In this document: positions 15,822 through 23,077 of the stretch, one piece after another | How the letters are laid out: each line of letters opens with the position of its first letter | Numbering within the stretch: the stretch's first letter is position 1 | From: WJMD01 sp964596015 | GTDB lineage: Bacteria > Joyebacterota > Joyebacteria > Joyebacterales > Joyebacteraceae | Assembly (NCBI GenBank): GCA_964596015.1 | Contig: CAZQSB010000024.1 | Location: forward strand, 1-40,072 | Reading direction: 5' to 3' | Length of the DNA stretch: 40,072 nucleotides | Position numbers and translations under genes: made by a program | The notes under the pieces: model-generated | Databases searched by the model: none | The model's input: the letters and a program-made list of their open reading frames with translations, nothing else | What the model was told of the DNA's origin: nothing

Positions 15822-18209
15822 CTATACCGTCAGCAGTCTGACCTCGAAGACCGCGCCCCGCCCCGGGGCCGAACGCACGAGCGTGACGTCGCCGCCTCGG
15901 CGCCGGAGCGCCTCGCGCGACGCCGGAAGCCCGGCGCCGCCTCCCTCGCGATCGCTCACGCCCTCGAAGAAGATGGCCTCATGACGACTCTCGTCGATGC
16001 CCTTTCCGTTGTCCTCGAAGCGGACGCGGACCTCGTTGGCGTCCTGGATGCAGGAGATCGCAAGCACCGGGTCGACGGCGTCGCGAAGCGCCCGGACCGC
16101 GTTCCCCGTGAGGTTGTCGAACGCGTGCTCCAGCTCACCGGACGTTCCGTGGACGCGCAGGCCCCGGAGCGGCCGGAGGTCCGGCGTCTCGAAGCGGACG
16201 CCCGCCGCGTCGGCCTCGGCCCGCCAGGGCCTGAGCGCCGACTCGAGGCATGCGCCGAGGGACGCGGAGCGCTCGCGACGCGCCTGTCGCCTGATCTCCT
16301 CGAGCGCGCCCGTCACCGGAGCGGACGCCTCCTCGAGCTCGTTCGCGAGACGCACCGACTCGGCCTCCGACGGGATGTCGGTCCTGACATCCGAGAGGGT
16401 CCGACGGAGCCGGCGGACGCTCTCCGCAAGCGCCGCGGCGGCCTCGGGAGCGAGCCCCACGCGCTCTGCCGAACGGCGTATGCGGTCGAGCGCCTCGACG
16501 CCCCCGCCCCGCGCGGTCTCGACCATCTCAGCGTACCTCGCCGCGAACGAGTCGGTGATGCCGCCCTCCTGGTCGCCGAGCATCCTGAGGTTGTCGGCCA
16601 GGTAGCGGACGGGCCTCGTGATCGAGAGCTTCCCGTGGCCTCCCGTGCGGAGCTCCAGCAGAGTGCCGTCGATGACCTCTCCGCGCTCCTTCGTCGGAGT
16701 GATCCGCTCGCGAAGCCAGCCGAGCGAGGCGCGCCGCCAACGCGGCACCGCGCCGAGGACAGAGAGACAGACGACGGCCGCTCCGAGAGCGATGAGCCAG
16801 GCTCCGATGTCGCGACGACGCAGCGCCAGGAAGCGCAGTCTGTCGGAGGTCGCCGCGGCGAACCCGCGCCTCTGTCCGTCGCCGTCCGCGAACGTCCCCA
16901 GCGCGAACGGGTCGCGGCGGGCAGGTCCGGCTTCGGCCGTCGCGAGGATAGCCAGCGGCCGGAGACGAAGGGTCGCGACACCGAGGACGCCGCCCGAGGT
17001 GGCGAAGAAGACGCCGTCGTGAGAGAGCGGCGGGCGAAGCGACACGAGACGGACCATCCGGAGCTCCTCATCGACCCGGAGTTCGTCGCGGACCTCGATG
17101 GAGCCATCCCGGAGCACGGCTCGTCTGAGAACGCCGTCGACACACGCGAGGAAGACGGCGTCGCCGACCACCTCGATGTCCGCGACCGACACATCGGGCA
17201 GCGCCCCGTCCAGAAGCTCGCCGGCCCGGTCGAAGACCAGAAGACCAGGCGCGCCGCGGGGATCGGGTCGGAGGACCCCGGCGACGATCTCGGACCCACC
17301 ATCTCCTGTGAGGTCGGCGACCCGGACCGTGACGCCGCTCCCGGCACCGCCCAGCTCGCGCGACCAGAGCGTCCGACCGAGCGCGTCGAGCGCGACCACG
17401 CGCGACTCGAGATCGCTCCACTCGCCCTCGAGCGTCGGCATTCCGCTCGGCTCGAGACCGACCACGATCTCGGGGCTCCCGTCGCCCGTGAGGTCGGCGA
17501 GCGCGCTCCCGCCGACCGGGCAGGCTCCCGTCCGGACCGACCACACGGTCTCCCCCGACCGCGCGTCGCAGAGCAGGATTTCGCGAGGACGACCGAGCGT
17601 GCCGGCCTGGAGAAGCACCACCACCGAGTCGTCGGAGCCGTCACCGTCGCGGTCGACGGCGCCAACCAGCTCCACGTCGCCCCGCCAGATGCCGTTCGGC
17701 AGCACACCCTCGCCGACGAACCACTCGAAGGACGCGACGGTGTCCAGGCGCGCGTCCTCACGTTCCGGGTGGACCTCGACCGCGGTAAGAAGCACGCGAT
17801 CGCCGTCCTGCCTCCAGAGCGCCGCCTCCGGAACGCCGTCGGCGTCGAGGTCGCAGAGCCCCGCGCACCCCAGCTGGTCGAGAGCACGCACTGACAGCAG
17901 AGGAAATCGCGACCTCTCGATGAGACGCTCGACCGACCATTGCCAGTACGTGCGGTCGCCGGCCCGGTCGACCCGAACGCACTCGTCGAGACCGTCGCCG
18001 TCGAGATCCACGAGGGCCGCAAAGCGAGGCGCCCCGCTCATCGGCGAGGCGCTCGTCAGTCTGAAGGGAAGCTCTGCGGCGGTGTCGGGAAGCTCTCGGG
18101 CGGCGGCGCCCGAGACAGCGACGAGCGCGGCCGCCACCGCAAGGAACAGTCCCCTCCGGAACCGGAGGGACCCGAACAGGGCGACCCGCCTGTCGCTCTC
18201 TCCGCTCAT
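15822..18209 (-). CDS. Membrane sensor histidine kinase with FG-GAP/VCBS beta-propeller sensor
   Basis: A 795-residue protein. A signal/anchor segment (RRGLFLAVAAALVAVSGAAA) precedes a periplasmic region of about 430 residues with repeated FG-GAP-type calcium-loop motifs (DLDGDGLDEC, DLDADGVPEA, DRDGDGSDDS, DLTGDGSPEI, DLTGDGGSEI), as in beta-propellers. A membrane helix lies near 470-490. The cytoplasmic part has helical segments and a HATPase domain with N-box ELEHAFDNLTGNAVRAL, G1 EDNGKGI and G2 REGGGAGLPASREAL. No standard H-box is visible; the best phosphoacceptor candidate is H525 in GGHGKLSITRPVRYL. It starts four bases after the HD-domain gene and should signal to the response regulator encoded next. 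Confidence 0.85.
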   Translation of the reverse strand: MSGESDRRVALFGSLRFRRGLFLAVAAALVAVSGAAARELPDTAAELPFRLTSASPMSGAPRFAALVDLDGDGLDECVRVDRAGDRTYWQWSVERLIERSRFPLLSVRALDQLGCAGLCDLDADGVPEAALWRQDGDRVLLTAVEVHPEREDARLDTVASFEWFVGEGVLPNGIWRGDVELVGAVDRDGDGSDDSVVVLLQAGTLGRPREILLCDARSGETVWSVRTGACPVGGSALADLTGDGSPEIVVGLEPSGMPTLEGEWSDLESRVVALDALGRTLWSRELGGAGSGVTVRVADLTGDGGSEIVAGVLRPDPRGAPGLLVFDRAGELLDGALPDVSVADIEVVGDAVFLACVDGVLRRAVLRDGSIEVRDELRVDEELRMVRLVSLRPPLSHDGVFFATSGGVLGVATLRLRPLAILATAEAGPARRDPFALGTFADGDGQRRGFAAATSDRLRFLALRRRDIGAWLIALGAAVVCLSVLGAVPRWRRASLGWLRERITPTKERGEVIDGTLLELRTGGHGKLSITRPVRYLADNLRMLGDQEGGITDSFAARYAEMVETARGGGVEALDRIRRSAERVGLAPEAAAALAESVRRLRRTLSDVRTDIPSEAESVRLANELEEASAPVTGALEEIRRQARRERSASLGACLESALRPWRAEADAAGVRFETPDLRPLRGLRVHGTSGELEHAFDNLTGNAVRALRDAVDPVLAISCIQDANEVRVRFEDNGKGIDESRHEAIFFEGVSDREGGGAGLPASREALRRRGGDVTLVRSAPGRGAVFEVRLLTV

Positions 18210-18213
18210 CGGT

Positions 18214-18759
18214 TCAGCGGGCCATGAGCTTCAGGGGCTCGAAGTTCGAGAAGTCCGCGTGGTTGATGATGATCGCCTCCGGGGACATCCTCGCGCCCTC
18301 GCCCTCCTTGGCGTGCACGGCGATAAGATGGCAGACGGCCGTCGGCACGTCGCGGCGGTACGCGAGCGCCGTGCCGGAGAACGGGTGACGGAGGTCCTTT
18401 CCGCACGGGCTCTTCACGATGGTTCCGTCCCTGCGCTCGTACTCGACGAGCTTCCCGACGTCGTGGAGGATGCCGCCCGCGATGATGTAGTCGCGGTTGA
18501 TCGGGATCTTTCCCCCGTATGTCTCGTCAAGAGTGTCGCCGATGGCCATGGCGACCTTGGTGACCCCCAAGGTGTGGTCCAGGAGGTTCACGTCGGTCTG
18601 GATGAGGAGCGTGAACGGGATGTCGGCAAGGTCCTCGATCTCCCATCCGCCCTCGTTCATCGCGTCGGTCCACACGTCGACGACCTTCTCACGGAGCGAC
18701 TCGTCCTTCATCTCGTCGAGCATGGGAAAGAGCTTCCTCACCTCGTCGCGCGTCGGCAT
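18214..18759 (-). CDS. HD-domain metal-dependent phosphohydrolase-like protein
   Basis: A 181-residue soluble protein. HD-superfamily residues are visible in order: NLLDHTLGVTKVA near residue 58, GGILHDVGKLVEY near 95 (the H-D metal pair), LRHPFSGTALAYR near 125, VCHLIAVHAKEGEG near 145 and INHADFSN near 168. The family hydrolyses phosphate esters or nucleotides; the substrate here is not evident. The ATG overlaps the LeuD-like stop by one base (TGATG), which implies translational coupling to the dehydratase. The sensor-kinase gene starts four bases after its stop. The tight link between a dehydratase subunit and an HD protein suggests a role tied to the same pathway or its regulation, but this is inference. 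Confidence 0.8.
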   Translation of the reverse strand: MPTRDEVRKLFPMLDEMKDESLREKVVDVWTDAMNEGGWEIEDLADIPFTLLIQTDVNLLDHTLGVTKVAMAIGDTLDETYGGKIPINRDYIIAGGILHDVGKLVEYERRDGTIVKSPCGKDLRHPFSGTALAYRRDVPTAVCHLIAVHAKEGEGARMSPEAIIINHADFSNFEPLKLMAR

Positions 18760-19247
18760 CAGACGTCTCCTCTCTCGAGCTTCGCTCTGGCGTACGGCAG
18801 GAGGCCGCCCGCGTCGCGGATGGCCAGGATCTCGGCGGGAAGCGGCGGGAACGAGTACTCCGCGCCTCCGACCGTGATCTTCCCGTGTTCGATGTCGAGA
18901 GCGACCTCGTCGCCCTCCTTATAGGCCCGCGCGGCCTCGGGCGCCTCGATGAGGACGAGGCCCTGGTTGATCGCGGCGCGGTAGAAGATGCGGGCGAAGC
19001 TCTCGGCTATGACCGCGGCCACGCCTGCCGCCTTCAGACCGACGACCGGCTGCTCGCGCGAGCTGCCGCACCCGAAATTCTTTCCCGCGATGATGATGTC
19101 GCCCGGCTTCACGTTCTCCGCGAACCCGGGGTCGAGGTCCTCGAGAAGATGAGGGAGTATCTCCTCGACCGTCGAGCATGTGTACGTGTACTTGCCGGGG
19201 AACAGCATGTCGGTGTTCACGTCGTCGCCGTACTTCCAGACTCGCAC
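18759..19247 (-). CDS. 3-isopropylmalate dehydratase-type small subunit (LeuD/HacB family)
   Basis: A 162-residue swivel-domain subunit of the aconitase superfamily. It opens VWKYGDDVNTDMLFPGKY, has the invariant substrate-binding loop GKNFGCGSSREQPVVGLKAA near residues 55-70, and then AESFARIFYRAAINQGLVLI near 90. Length fits the 160-170-residue LeuD/homoaconitase small-subunit group. The loop that helps select the substrate (YL-x-x in many relatives) reads YTYT here, which matches neither the LeuD nor the homoaconitase pattern I know. GTG start with AAGGAGGAGG upstream. It pairs with the large subunit 60 bases upstream; the active site forms between the two. Confidence 0.88.
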   Translation of the reverse strand: MRVWKYGDDVNTDMLFPGKYTYTCSTVEEILPHLLEDLDPGFAENVKPGDIIIAGKNFGCGSSREQPVVGLKAAGVAAVIAESFARIFYRAAINQGLVLIEAPEAARAYKEGDEVALDIEHGKITVGGAEYSFPPLPAEILAIRDAGGLLPYARAKLERGDV

Positions 19248-19307
19248 GGTCCTCCTCCTTGTTCAAGGCGCCGGTGCTGCGCAAGAGACAGCGCGGCGGC
19301 GCCTTCG

Positions 19308-20570
19308 TCACACAACCGTCCGCGGGTCGGTCAAGACGCCTTTCAAGGCCGAGGCCGCGAGGGTCTCCGGAGAAACGAGATAGATCTCGGCGTCCTTGCA
19401 CCCCATGCGGCCCTTGAAGTTCCGGTTCGCGGTCGACAGGCACTTCTCCCCGGGCGCGAGCACGCCCTGGTGCGCGCCGAGGCACGGTCCGCAGCCGGTC
19501 GGGAGCACGAGCGCGCCCGACGCGACGAGCTCGATCATCGTGCCGTCCTCGAGCGCCGCCTCGAGAACCTCCCGCGACGCGGGCAGCACAAGCAGCCGCA
19601 CGCCTTTCGCCACGGCGTTGCCCTCGAGCACGCGCGCGGCGGCCTGGAGGTCGGAGAGCCGCCCGTTCGTGCAGGTCCCGAGAAGCCCCTGTTGGAAGGG
19701 CATCCCGGCGAGCTCCGAAACCTTCTTCACGTTGTCGACCTTGTGCGGGGCGGCGACGACCGGCTCCACCTTCGAGAGGTCGTACTCACGCTCCTCGGCG
19801 TACGACGCGTCCGGGTCGGCCCAGACCGGCTCGTACTCGGACCGCTTCACCCCCAGGTCCTGAAGGTACGCCTCCGTCACGTCGTCGCACGGGAAGACCG
19901 CGATCTTCGCGCCCATCTCCACGCCCATGTTCGCGATGGTGAACCGCTCGTCGATCGAGAGGCCCGCGACATCTCCGTGGAACTCGACGGCCGCGTAGTT
20001 CGCGCCCGACGCGGAGAGGTCGCCGATGATGGTCAGCACGAGGTCCTTCGCCGACACCGGCCACGTGAGCTCACCCCGGAGCGCGATCCTGATGGTGTGC
20101 GGCACGCGGAGCCACGTCTCACCCGTCAGCATCAGCGACGCGGCCTCGGTCCTGTCGATCCCGGTCGCGAACGCGTTCACGGCCCCGTACGAGCAGGTGT
20201 GCGAATCGCTCCCCACGAGGATCTTCCCCGGGAGCGCGTGTCCCTTCTCGACGACCACCTGATGGCAGACGCCGGTCCCGACATCGTAGAAGTTCTCGAT
20301 CCCGAACCGCTCGACGAACTCGCGGATCTTCGCGTGACCGGTGGCCGTCTTCTCGTTGGCCGCCGGCACGACGTGGTCGAGCACGATGACGGAGAGATCG
20401 GACCTGACGACGCCGTGTCTGTCGAGGTCGTCGCCGATCTTCCCGATGATGGCTGCGGTGTTGTCGTGCGTCAGGAGATGGTCGGGTGTGACCGTCACGA
20501 TCTGACCGGGCACGACCGAATCCTGGTCCGCCGCCCGCGCCAGCATCTTCTGTGCGAACGTGTACCCCAT
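19308..20570 (-). CDS. 3-isopropylmalate dehydratase-type large subunit (LeuC/HacA family)
   Basis: A 420-residue [4Fe-4S] hydro-lyase subunit, the archaeal-type length. Motifs include TFAQKMLARAA at the N-terminus, VGSDSHTCSYGA near residue 125, and the cluster cysteines in LLGTCTNGR near 298 and PTGCGPCLGAHQG near 360, followed by STANRNFKGRMG. It catalyses reversible dehydration/hydration that moves a hydroxyl group in a 2- or 3-hydroxy tricarboxylate or branched dicarboxylate. ATG with GGGAGG. It lies between a decarboxylating dehydrogenase and the small subunit, the classical grouping for leucine, 2-oxoacid elongation or homocitrate-type pathways. No 2-isopropylmalate or homocitrate synthase is in the window, so the substrate stays open. 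Confidence 0.9.
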   Translation of the reverse strand: MGYTFAQKMLARAADQDSVVPGQIVTVTPDHLLTHDNTAAIIGKIGDDLDRHGVVRSDLSVIVLDHVVPAANEKTATGHAKIREFVERFGIENFYDVGTGVCHQVVVEKGHALPGKILVGSDSHTCSYGAVNAFATGIDRTEAASLMLTGETWLRVPHTIRIALRGELTWPVSAKDLVLTIIGDLSASGANYAAVEFHGDVAGLSIDERFTIANMGVEMGAKIAVFPCDDVTEAYLQDLGVKRSEYEPVWADPDASYAEEREYDLSKVEPVVAAPHKVDNVKKVSELAGMPFQQGLLGTCTNGRLSDLQAAARVLEGNAVAKGVRLLVLPASREVLEAALEDGTMIELVASGALVLPTGCGPCLGAHQGVLAPGEKCLSTANRNFKGRMGCKDAEIYLVSPETLAASALKGVLTDPRTVV

Positions 20571-20659
20571 GTCCTCCCGCCTTGTCGCCGCGGGCGCATC
20601 GAACCGCCCGCCTGCGAGGCGCGCCCGGGGCGCTTCCGCCCCGGGCGCCTCACCCCGCG

Positions 20660-21844
20660 TTACAGATTCGCGATGACAGCGTCCGTCATGTCCTTGGTCG
20701 ACGCCGCGCCCAGGTTGAGGGCCTCAGCGCCGCCCCGGATCTTCATCATGTCGTACGTCCTGACCTTGCCCTCCGCGACGACCTTCGCGATGGCCCCGCG
20801 GATGCGCTCGGCCGTCTCCCGCTCGTCGATGTGGTCCAGCATCATGCAGGCCGAGAGCATCATGGCGAGCGGGTTCACGATGGAGGGCGAGAGATCGGCG
20901 TACTTCGGGGCCGAGCCGTGGGTCGGCTCGAACACCGCGACCTCGTCGCCGATGTTCGCGCTGCAGGCGAATCCGAGTCCGCCGACGAGCCCCGCGAAGC
21001 CGTCGGAGACGATGTCTCCGAACATGTTGCCCGAGACGATGACGCCGTAGTCCTCCGGGTTCTTCGTCAGCCACATCATCTGCGCGTCGATGTTGGTGTC
21101 CCAGAGCTGGATGTCCGGGTAGTCCTCGTGGACCTTCCTCGCCTCGAACATCATCATCCCCGAGGTCTCGCGAATGACGTTCGGCTTCTCGCAGACCGTC
21201 ACCGACTTGTATCCGAACTTCTTCGCGTACTCGAACGCCGCCTTCGTGATGCGGTGACACGCGCTCCGTGTGAAGATGCGGGTCGAGACAGCCAGGTCCT
21301 CGCTCGGCGTGTCCGCGAACTTCTTCATCTTCGGATGCGTCTCGAGCGCCTGCCGGACGTTGTCGGGAGGGTTCGTCCACTCGACGCCGCCGTAGAGCCC
21401 CTCGGTGTTCTGTCGGAAGATGGCGACGTCGACCTCTGGCTCCTCGAACCCGCCGTCGGCCGCGCGTCGGATGAAGTTCAGCGGGTTGCCGGGGAACGAG
21501 CGGCACGGGCGGATGCAGACGTCGAGATCGAAATGCTGGCGAAGTCCGACGATCGGGCTGTAGTAGACGTAGCCCTTCTCGGCGAGCTTCGGGTCGATCT
21601 CGGCGGCCGCCTTGTCCTTGGGCTTCGACGTAATGGCGCCGAAGAGCCCGAGCTTGTGTTTCTCGAGGAGATCGATCGTCCTCGCAGGAAGCGCGTTCCC
21701 CTCTGTCTTCCAGAACTCCCACCCGATGTCTCCGTGCACGTAGTCGGCCTCGAACCCTGCGGCCTCCAGCACGCGCAGCGCCTCCGGCAGCACCACCTGA
21801 CCGATGCCGTCGCCCGGCATCGCGACGATCGTCCGCTTCGCCAT
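20660..21844 (-). CDS. Isocitrate/isopropylmalate/homoisocitrate-type dehydrogenase
   Basis: A 394-residue beta-decarboxylating dehydrogenase, longer than typical LeuB (about 350). The start is TIVAMPGDGIGQVVLPEAL. The substrate region is GLRQHFDLDVCIRPCRSFPG near residue 105 and FRQNTEGLYGGVEW near 145, and then comes CEKPNVIRETSG near 215. The metal and cofactor segments are SGNMFGDIVSDGFAGLVGGL near 270 and FEPTHGSAPKYA near 305. It oxidises and decarboxylates a 2-hydroxy acid (isocitrate, 3-isopropylmalate or a homologue) with NAD(P). The long frame extends upstream, but ATG at 21844 has GAGGAGG close before it and begins the conserved domain. First gene of the seven-gene operon; which substrate it uses cannot be fixed by eye. 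Confidence 0.88.
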   Translation of the reverse strand: MAKRTIVAMPGDGIGQVVLPEALRVLEAAGFEADYVHGDIGWEFWKTEGNALPARTIDLLEKHKLGLFGAITSKPKDKAAAEIDPKLAEKGYVYYSPIVGLRQHFDLDVCIRPCRSFPGNPLNFIRRAADGGFEEPEVDVAIFRQNTEGLYGGVEWTNPPDNVRQALETHPKMKKFADTPSEDLAVSTRIFTRSACHRITKAAFEYAKKFGYKSVTVCEKPNVIRETSGMMMFEARKVHEDYPDIQLWDTNIDAQMMWLTKNPEDYGVIVSGNMFGDIVSDGFAGLVGGLGFACSANIGDEVAVFEPTHGSAPKYADLSPSIVNPLAMMLSACMMLDHIDERETAERIRGAIAKVVAEGKVRTYDMMKIRGGAEALNLGAASTKDMTDAVIANL

Positions 21845-21864
21845 GAGTCTCCTCCTCGAGCGGT

Positions 21865-21948
21865 TTACGGACCGGCGCCCCAAAACAAACCGCCCGAAGA
21901 GATCTCTCCCAGGCGGACGGGGCGCCGCAGAACCAGTGCGAGCTTCAA
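21865..21948 (-). other. Possible 27-codon leader open frame
   Basis: Between the promoter and the dehydrogenase gene, a TTG at 21948 opens a frame of 27 codons ending TAA at 21867-21865, just before the ribosome site of the structural gene. GGAGG lies 11 bases upstream, a rather long spacing. The peptide would start MKLALVLRRPVRLGE and has five leucines (four near the start), of interest before a leuB-like gene, but there is no run of adjacent control codons. It spans the hairpin described separately. It could be chance. Confidence 0.25.
21873..21927 (-). promoter_or_regulatory. Nested leader stem with terminator-like hairpin
   Basis: In the operon leader, a perfect 9-bp outer stem pairs 21919-21927 with 21873-21881 (GGGGCGCCG and CGGCGCCCC). 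Inside it, 21890-21916 forms a second hairpin with a 5-bp GC base and an AGAGATCTCT palindrome at the tip. On the minus strand this inner hairpin is followed by TTTGTTTTG (21889-21881), like an intrinsic terminator. The element lies about 30 to 80 bases before the start codon of the dehydrogenase. An attenuator is possible; function is inferred from structure only. Confidence 0.4.
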
Positions 21949-21977
21949 GTCGAGCCGAACCTCCAGCTGACCAGGCG

Positions 21978-22006
21978 AGTATAGTCGACTCCCGAGCGCC
22001 AGTCAA
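21978..22006 (-). promoter_or_regulatory. Strong sigma-70-type promoter of the dehydrogenase-to-methyltransferase operon
   Basis: On the minus strand TTGACT (22001-22006), a 17-base spacer and TATACT (21978-21983), each five of six consensus bases. Predicted start near 21971 gives a leader of about 127 bases. No comparable promoter was noticed inside the next 8 kb of the same strand until the one at 13618-13646, which supports a single long transcript. Confidence 0.7.
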
Positions 22007-22074
22007 CAGAAGGACCGCCGGAAGGCCGTTTTCGCCGTCAGAACCGCCCCGCAAAGGACGCTCGAAGAAGACGC

Positions 22075-22103
22075 TTGACATGAAAAGAGCAACGTGCGAC
22101 ACT
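22075..22103 (+). promoter_or_regulatory. Promoter of the membrane protein-regulator operon
   Basis: A perfect TTGACA (22075-22080), 17 bases, then GACACT (22098-22103), three of six consensus positions. The start would fall near 22110, immediately before the palindrome at 22113-22130. It is divergent from the leftward promoter 70 bases away. The intergenic stretch 21845-22169 holds these two promoters, the leader elements and the operator. Confidence 0.6.
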
Positions 22104-22112
22104 CGCTTTGTG

Positions 22113-22130
22113 ATACAAAGTACTTTGTAT
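22113..22130. promoter_or_regulatory. Perfect 18-bp palindromic operator candidate
   Basis: ATACAAAGTACTTTGTAT is a perfect inverted repeat, AT-rich in a GC-rich genome, lying from about +3 to +20 of the rightward promoter. Related half-sites flank it: CTTTG at 22106-22110 and GCAAAG at 22139-22144, the former making a second CTTTG-N5-CAAAG inverted repeat. The winged-helix regulator encoded 630 bases downstream is the obvious candidate ligand, giving autoregulation. Confidence 0.65.
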
Positions 22131-22169
22131 TGGGAACGCAAAGAGTCACCGAAACCACGGGAGGTCGCC

Positions 22170-22766
22170 ATGGCAGAACACGACTACCAGGAGCAGCTGA
22201 CAGTGATCCGCGCGATGGTGGAGCGAACGCGCCGCCGGACGGCCGAGTCAGGACGGTTCTTCATCTGGCTCGGGGTGGTCGCCCTCGCGGGGGTCGTCCT
22301 CATCGCCGGGTTGGAGGAGGCCGGACGGAACGAACTCGTCCTGCCCGCGCTCATCGTCGTCGCGGTCGCGTCGGGCGTCGTCGGATATCTCACGCTCTCG
22401 CGCGCGCAGAGAGAAGCCCGGGTCCGCTCGTACACTTCCACGGTGAGCACCTTCGTGTGGGTCGGAGTCGGCATCGCGAACCTGCTGGTGGCGCTCGTTC
22501 TCCCGCTCACCGGCGCCTACGGGTGGAGCCTCGTGCCGGTCCTCACCTGTGTGGTGCTCGGGGCCGGCGTCCTCTCGACCGGCGCCATCTTCGAGCTTCC
22601 CGCCGTCGCATGGTGCGCGCTGGCCTGGTGGGGCGCCGCCGTCGGCATGGTCTTCGTGCACGGCTCGCCGCGCGCCGTCATCATGGCGGCGGCCATCGGC
22701 GCGGGCTGGGTCCTCCCGGGCATCCTCTTCGGTCGCTCGAGCGGAGGCGAGGAAGCCGATGCCTGA
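22170..22766 (+). CDS. Predicted membrane protein, co-transcribed with its regulator
   Basis: A 198-residue protein. A charged N-terminal helix (YQEQLTVIRAMVERTRRRT) is followed by about five to six hydrophobic segments (FFIWLGVVALAGVVLIAG; LVLPALIVVAVASGVVGYL; STFVWVGVGIANLLVALVL; LVPVLTCVVLGAGVL; and two more). The C-terminus is polar. I recognise no catalytic motif and assign no function. The ATG follows GGGAGG by six bases. Its stop overlaps the start of a winged-helix regulator gene by eight bases (ATGCCTGA), so the pair is coupled. Small multi-span proteins encoded next to regulators of this type are common, but their role is generally unknown. Confidence 0.8.
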   Translation: MAEHDYQEQLTVIRAMVERTRRRTAESGRFFIWLGVVALAGVVLIAGLEEAGRNELVLPALIVVAVASGVVGYLTLSRAQREARVRSYTSTVSTFVWVGVGIANLLVALVLPLTGAYGWSLVPVLTCVVLGAGVLSTGAIFELPAVAWCALAWWGAAVGMVFVHGSPRAVIMAAAIGAGWVLPGILFGRSSGGEEADA

Positions 22767-23076
22767 GCGAAACCTCGAACTCGACCCTCTGATCCACGCG
22801 CCGGTCCGCCTCCGGATCATGTCGATCCTGGCCGACGCCTCCGGCGCGGACTTCGTTCATCTTCGCGAAGAGACGGGAACGACCGACGGGAACCTGAGCC
22901 GTCACCTCGCGAAGCTCGAGGAGGCCGGGTACGTCCGGATCAGCAAGGGATACGCGGGGAAGAAGCCGCGAACGTCCGTTTCCATGACGAAGAAGGGCCG
23001 TCGGGCGCTCCTCTCCTATCTGTCGCAGCTGGAGGAGATCATGGAACTGGCCCGGCGCGCAGAAAGGGAGGAATGA
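22759..23076 (+). CDS. Winged-helix transcriptional regulator (HTH_34/MarR-ArsR-like)
   Basis: A 105-residue DNA-binding protein. It opens LDPLIHAPVRLRIMSILADA and has the recognition region REETGTTDGNLSRHLAKLEE near residues 38-57, then a wing VRISKGYAGKKPRTSVSMT and a C-terminal helix. The pattern resembles the small winged-helix family that begins with an I/V-H-x-P-x-R-L-x-I-L motif. It likely represses its own operon by binding the palindrome 22113-22130. No ligand-binding domain is present, so the inducer is unknown. The ATG overlaps the upstream stop by eight bases, and the next gene starts one base after its stop. Confidence 0.85.
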   Translation: MPERNLELDPLIHAPVRLRIMSILADASGADFVHLREETGTTDGNLSRHLAKLEEAGYVRISKGYAGKKPRTSVSMTKKGRRALLSYLSQLEEIMELARRAEREE

Positions 23077-23077
23077 C

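Noticed and set aside
14487..17894. A very long open frame (over 1,100 codons) on the plus strand opposite the response regulator and kinase
   Set aside because: It is antisense to two genes with clear domains. Its protein is Arg/Asp/Glu/Val-rich without any motif, as expected for the mirrored frame in high-GC coding DNA.
18759..21844. Calling this set leuBCD for leucine biosynthesis outright
   Set aside because: No leuA-like synthase, a dehydrogenase longer than LeuB and an atypical small-subunit loop; family names are given without committing to the substrate.
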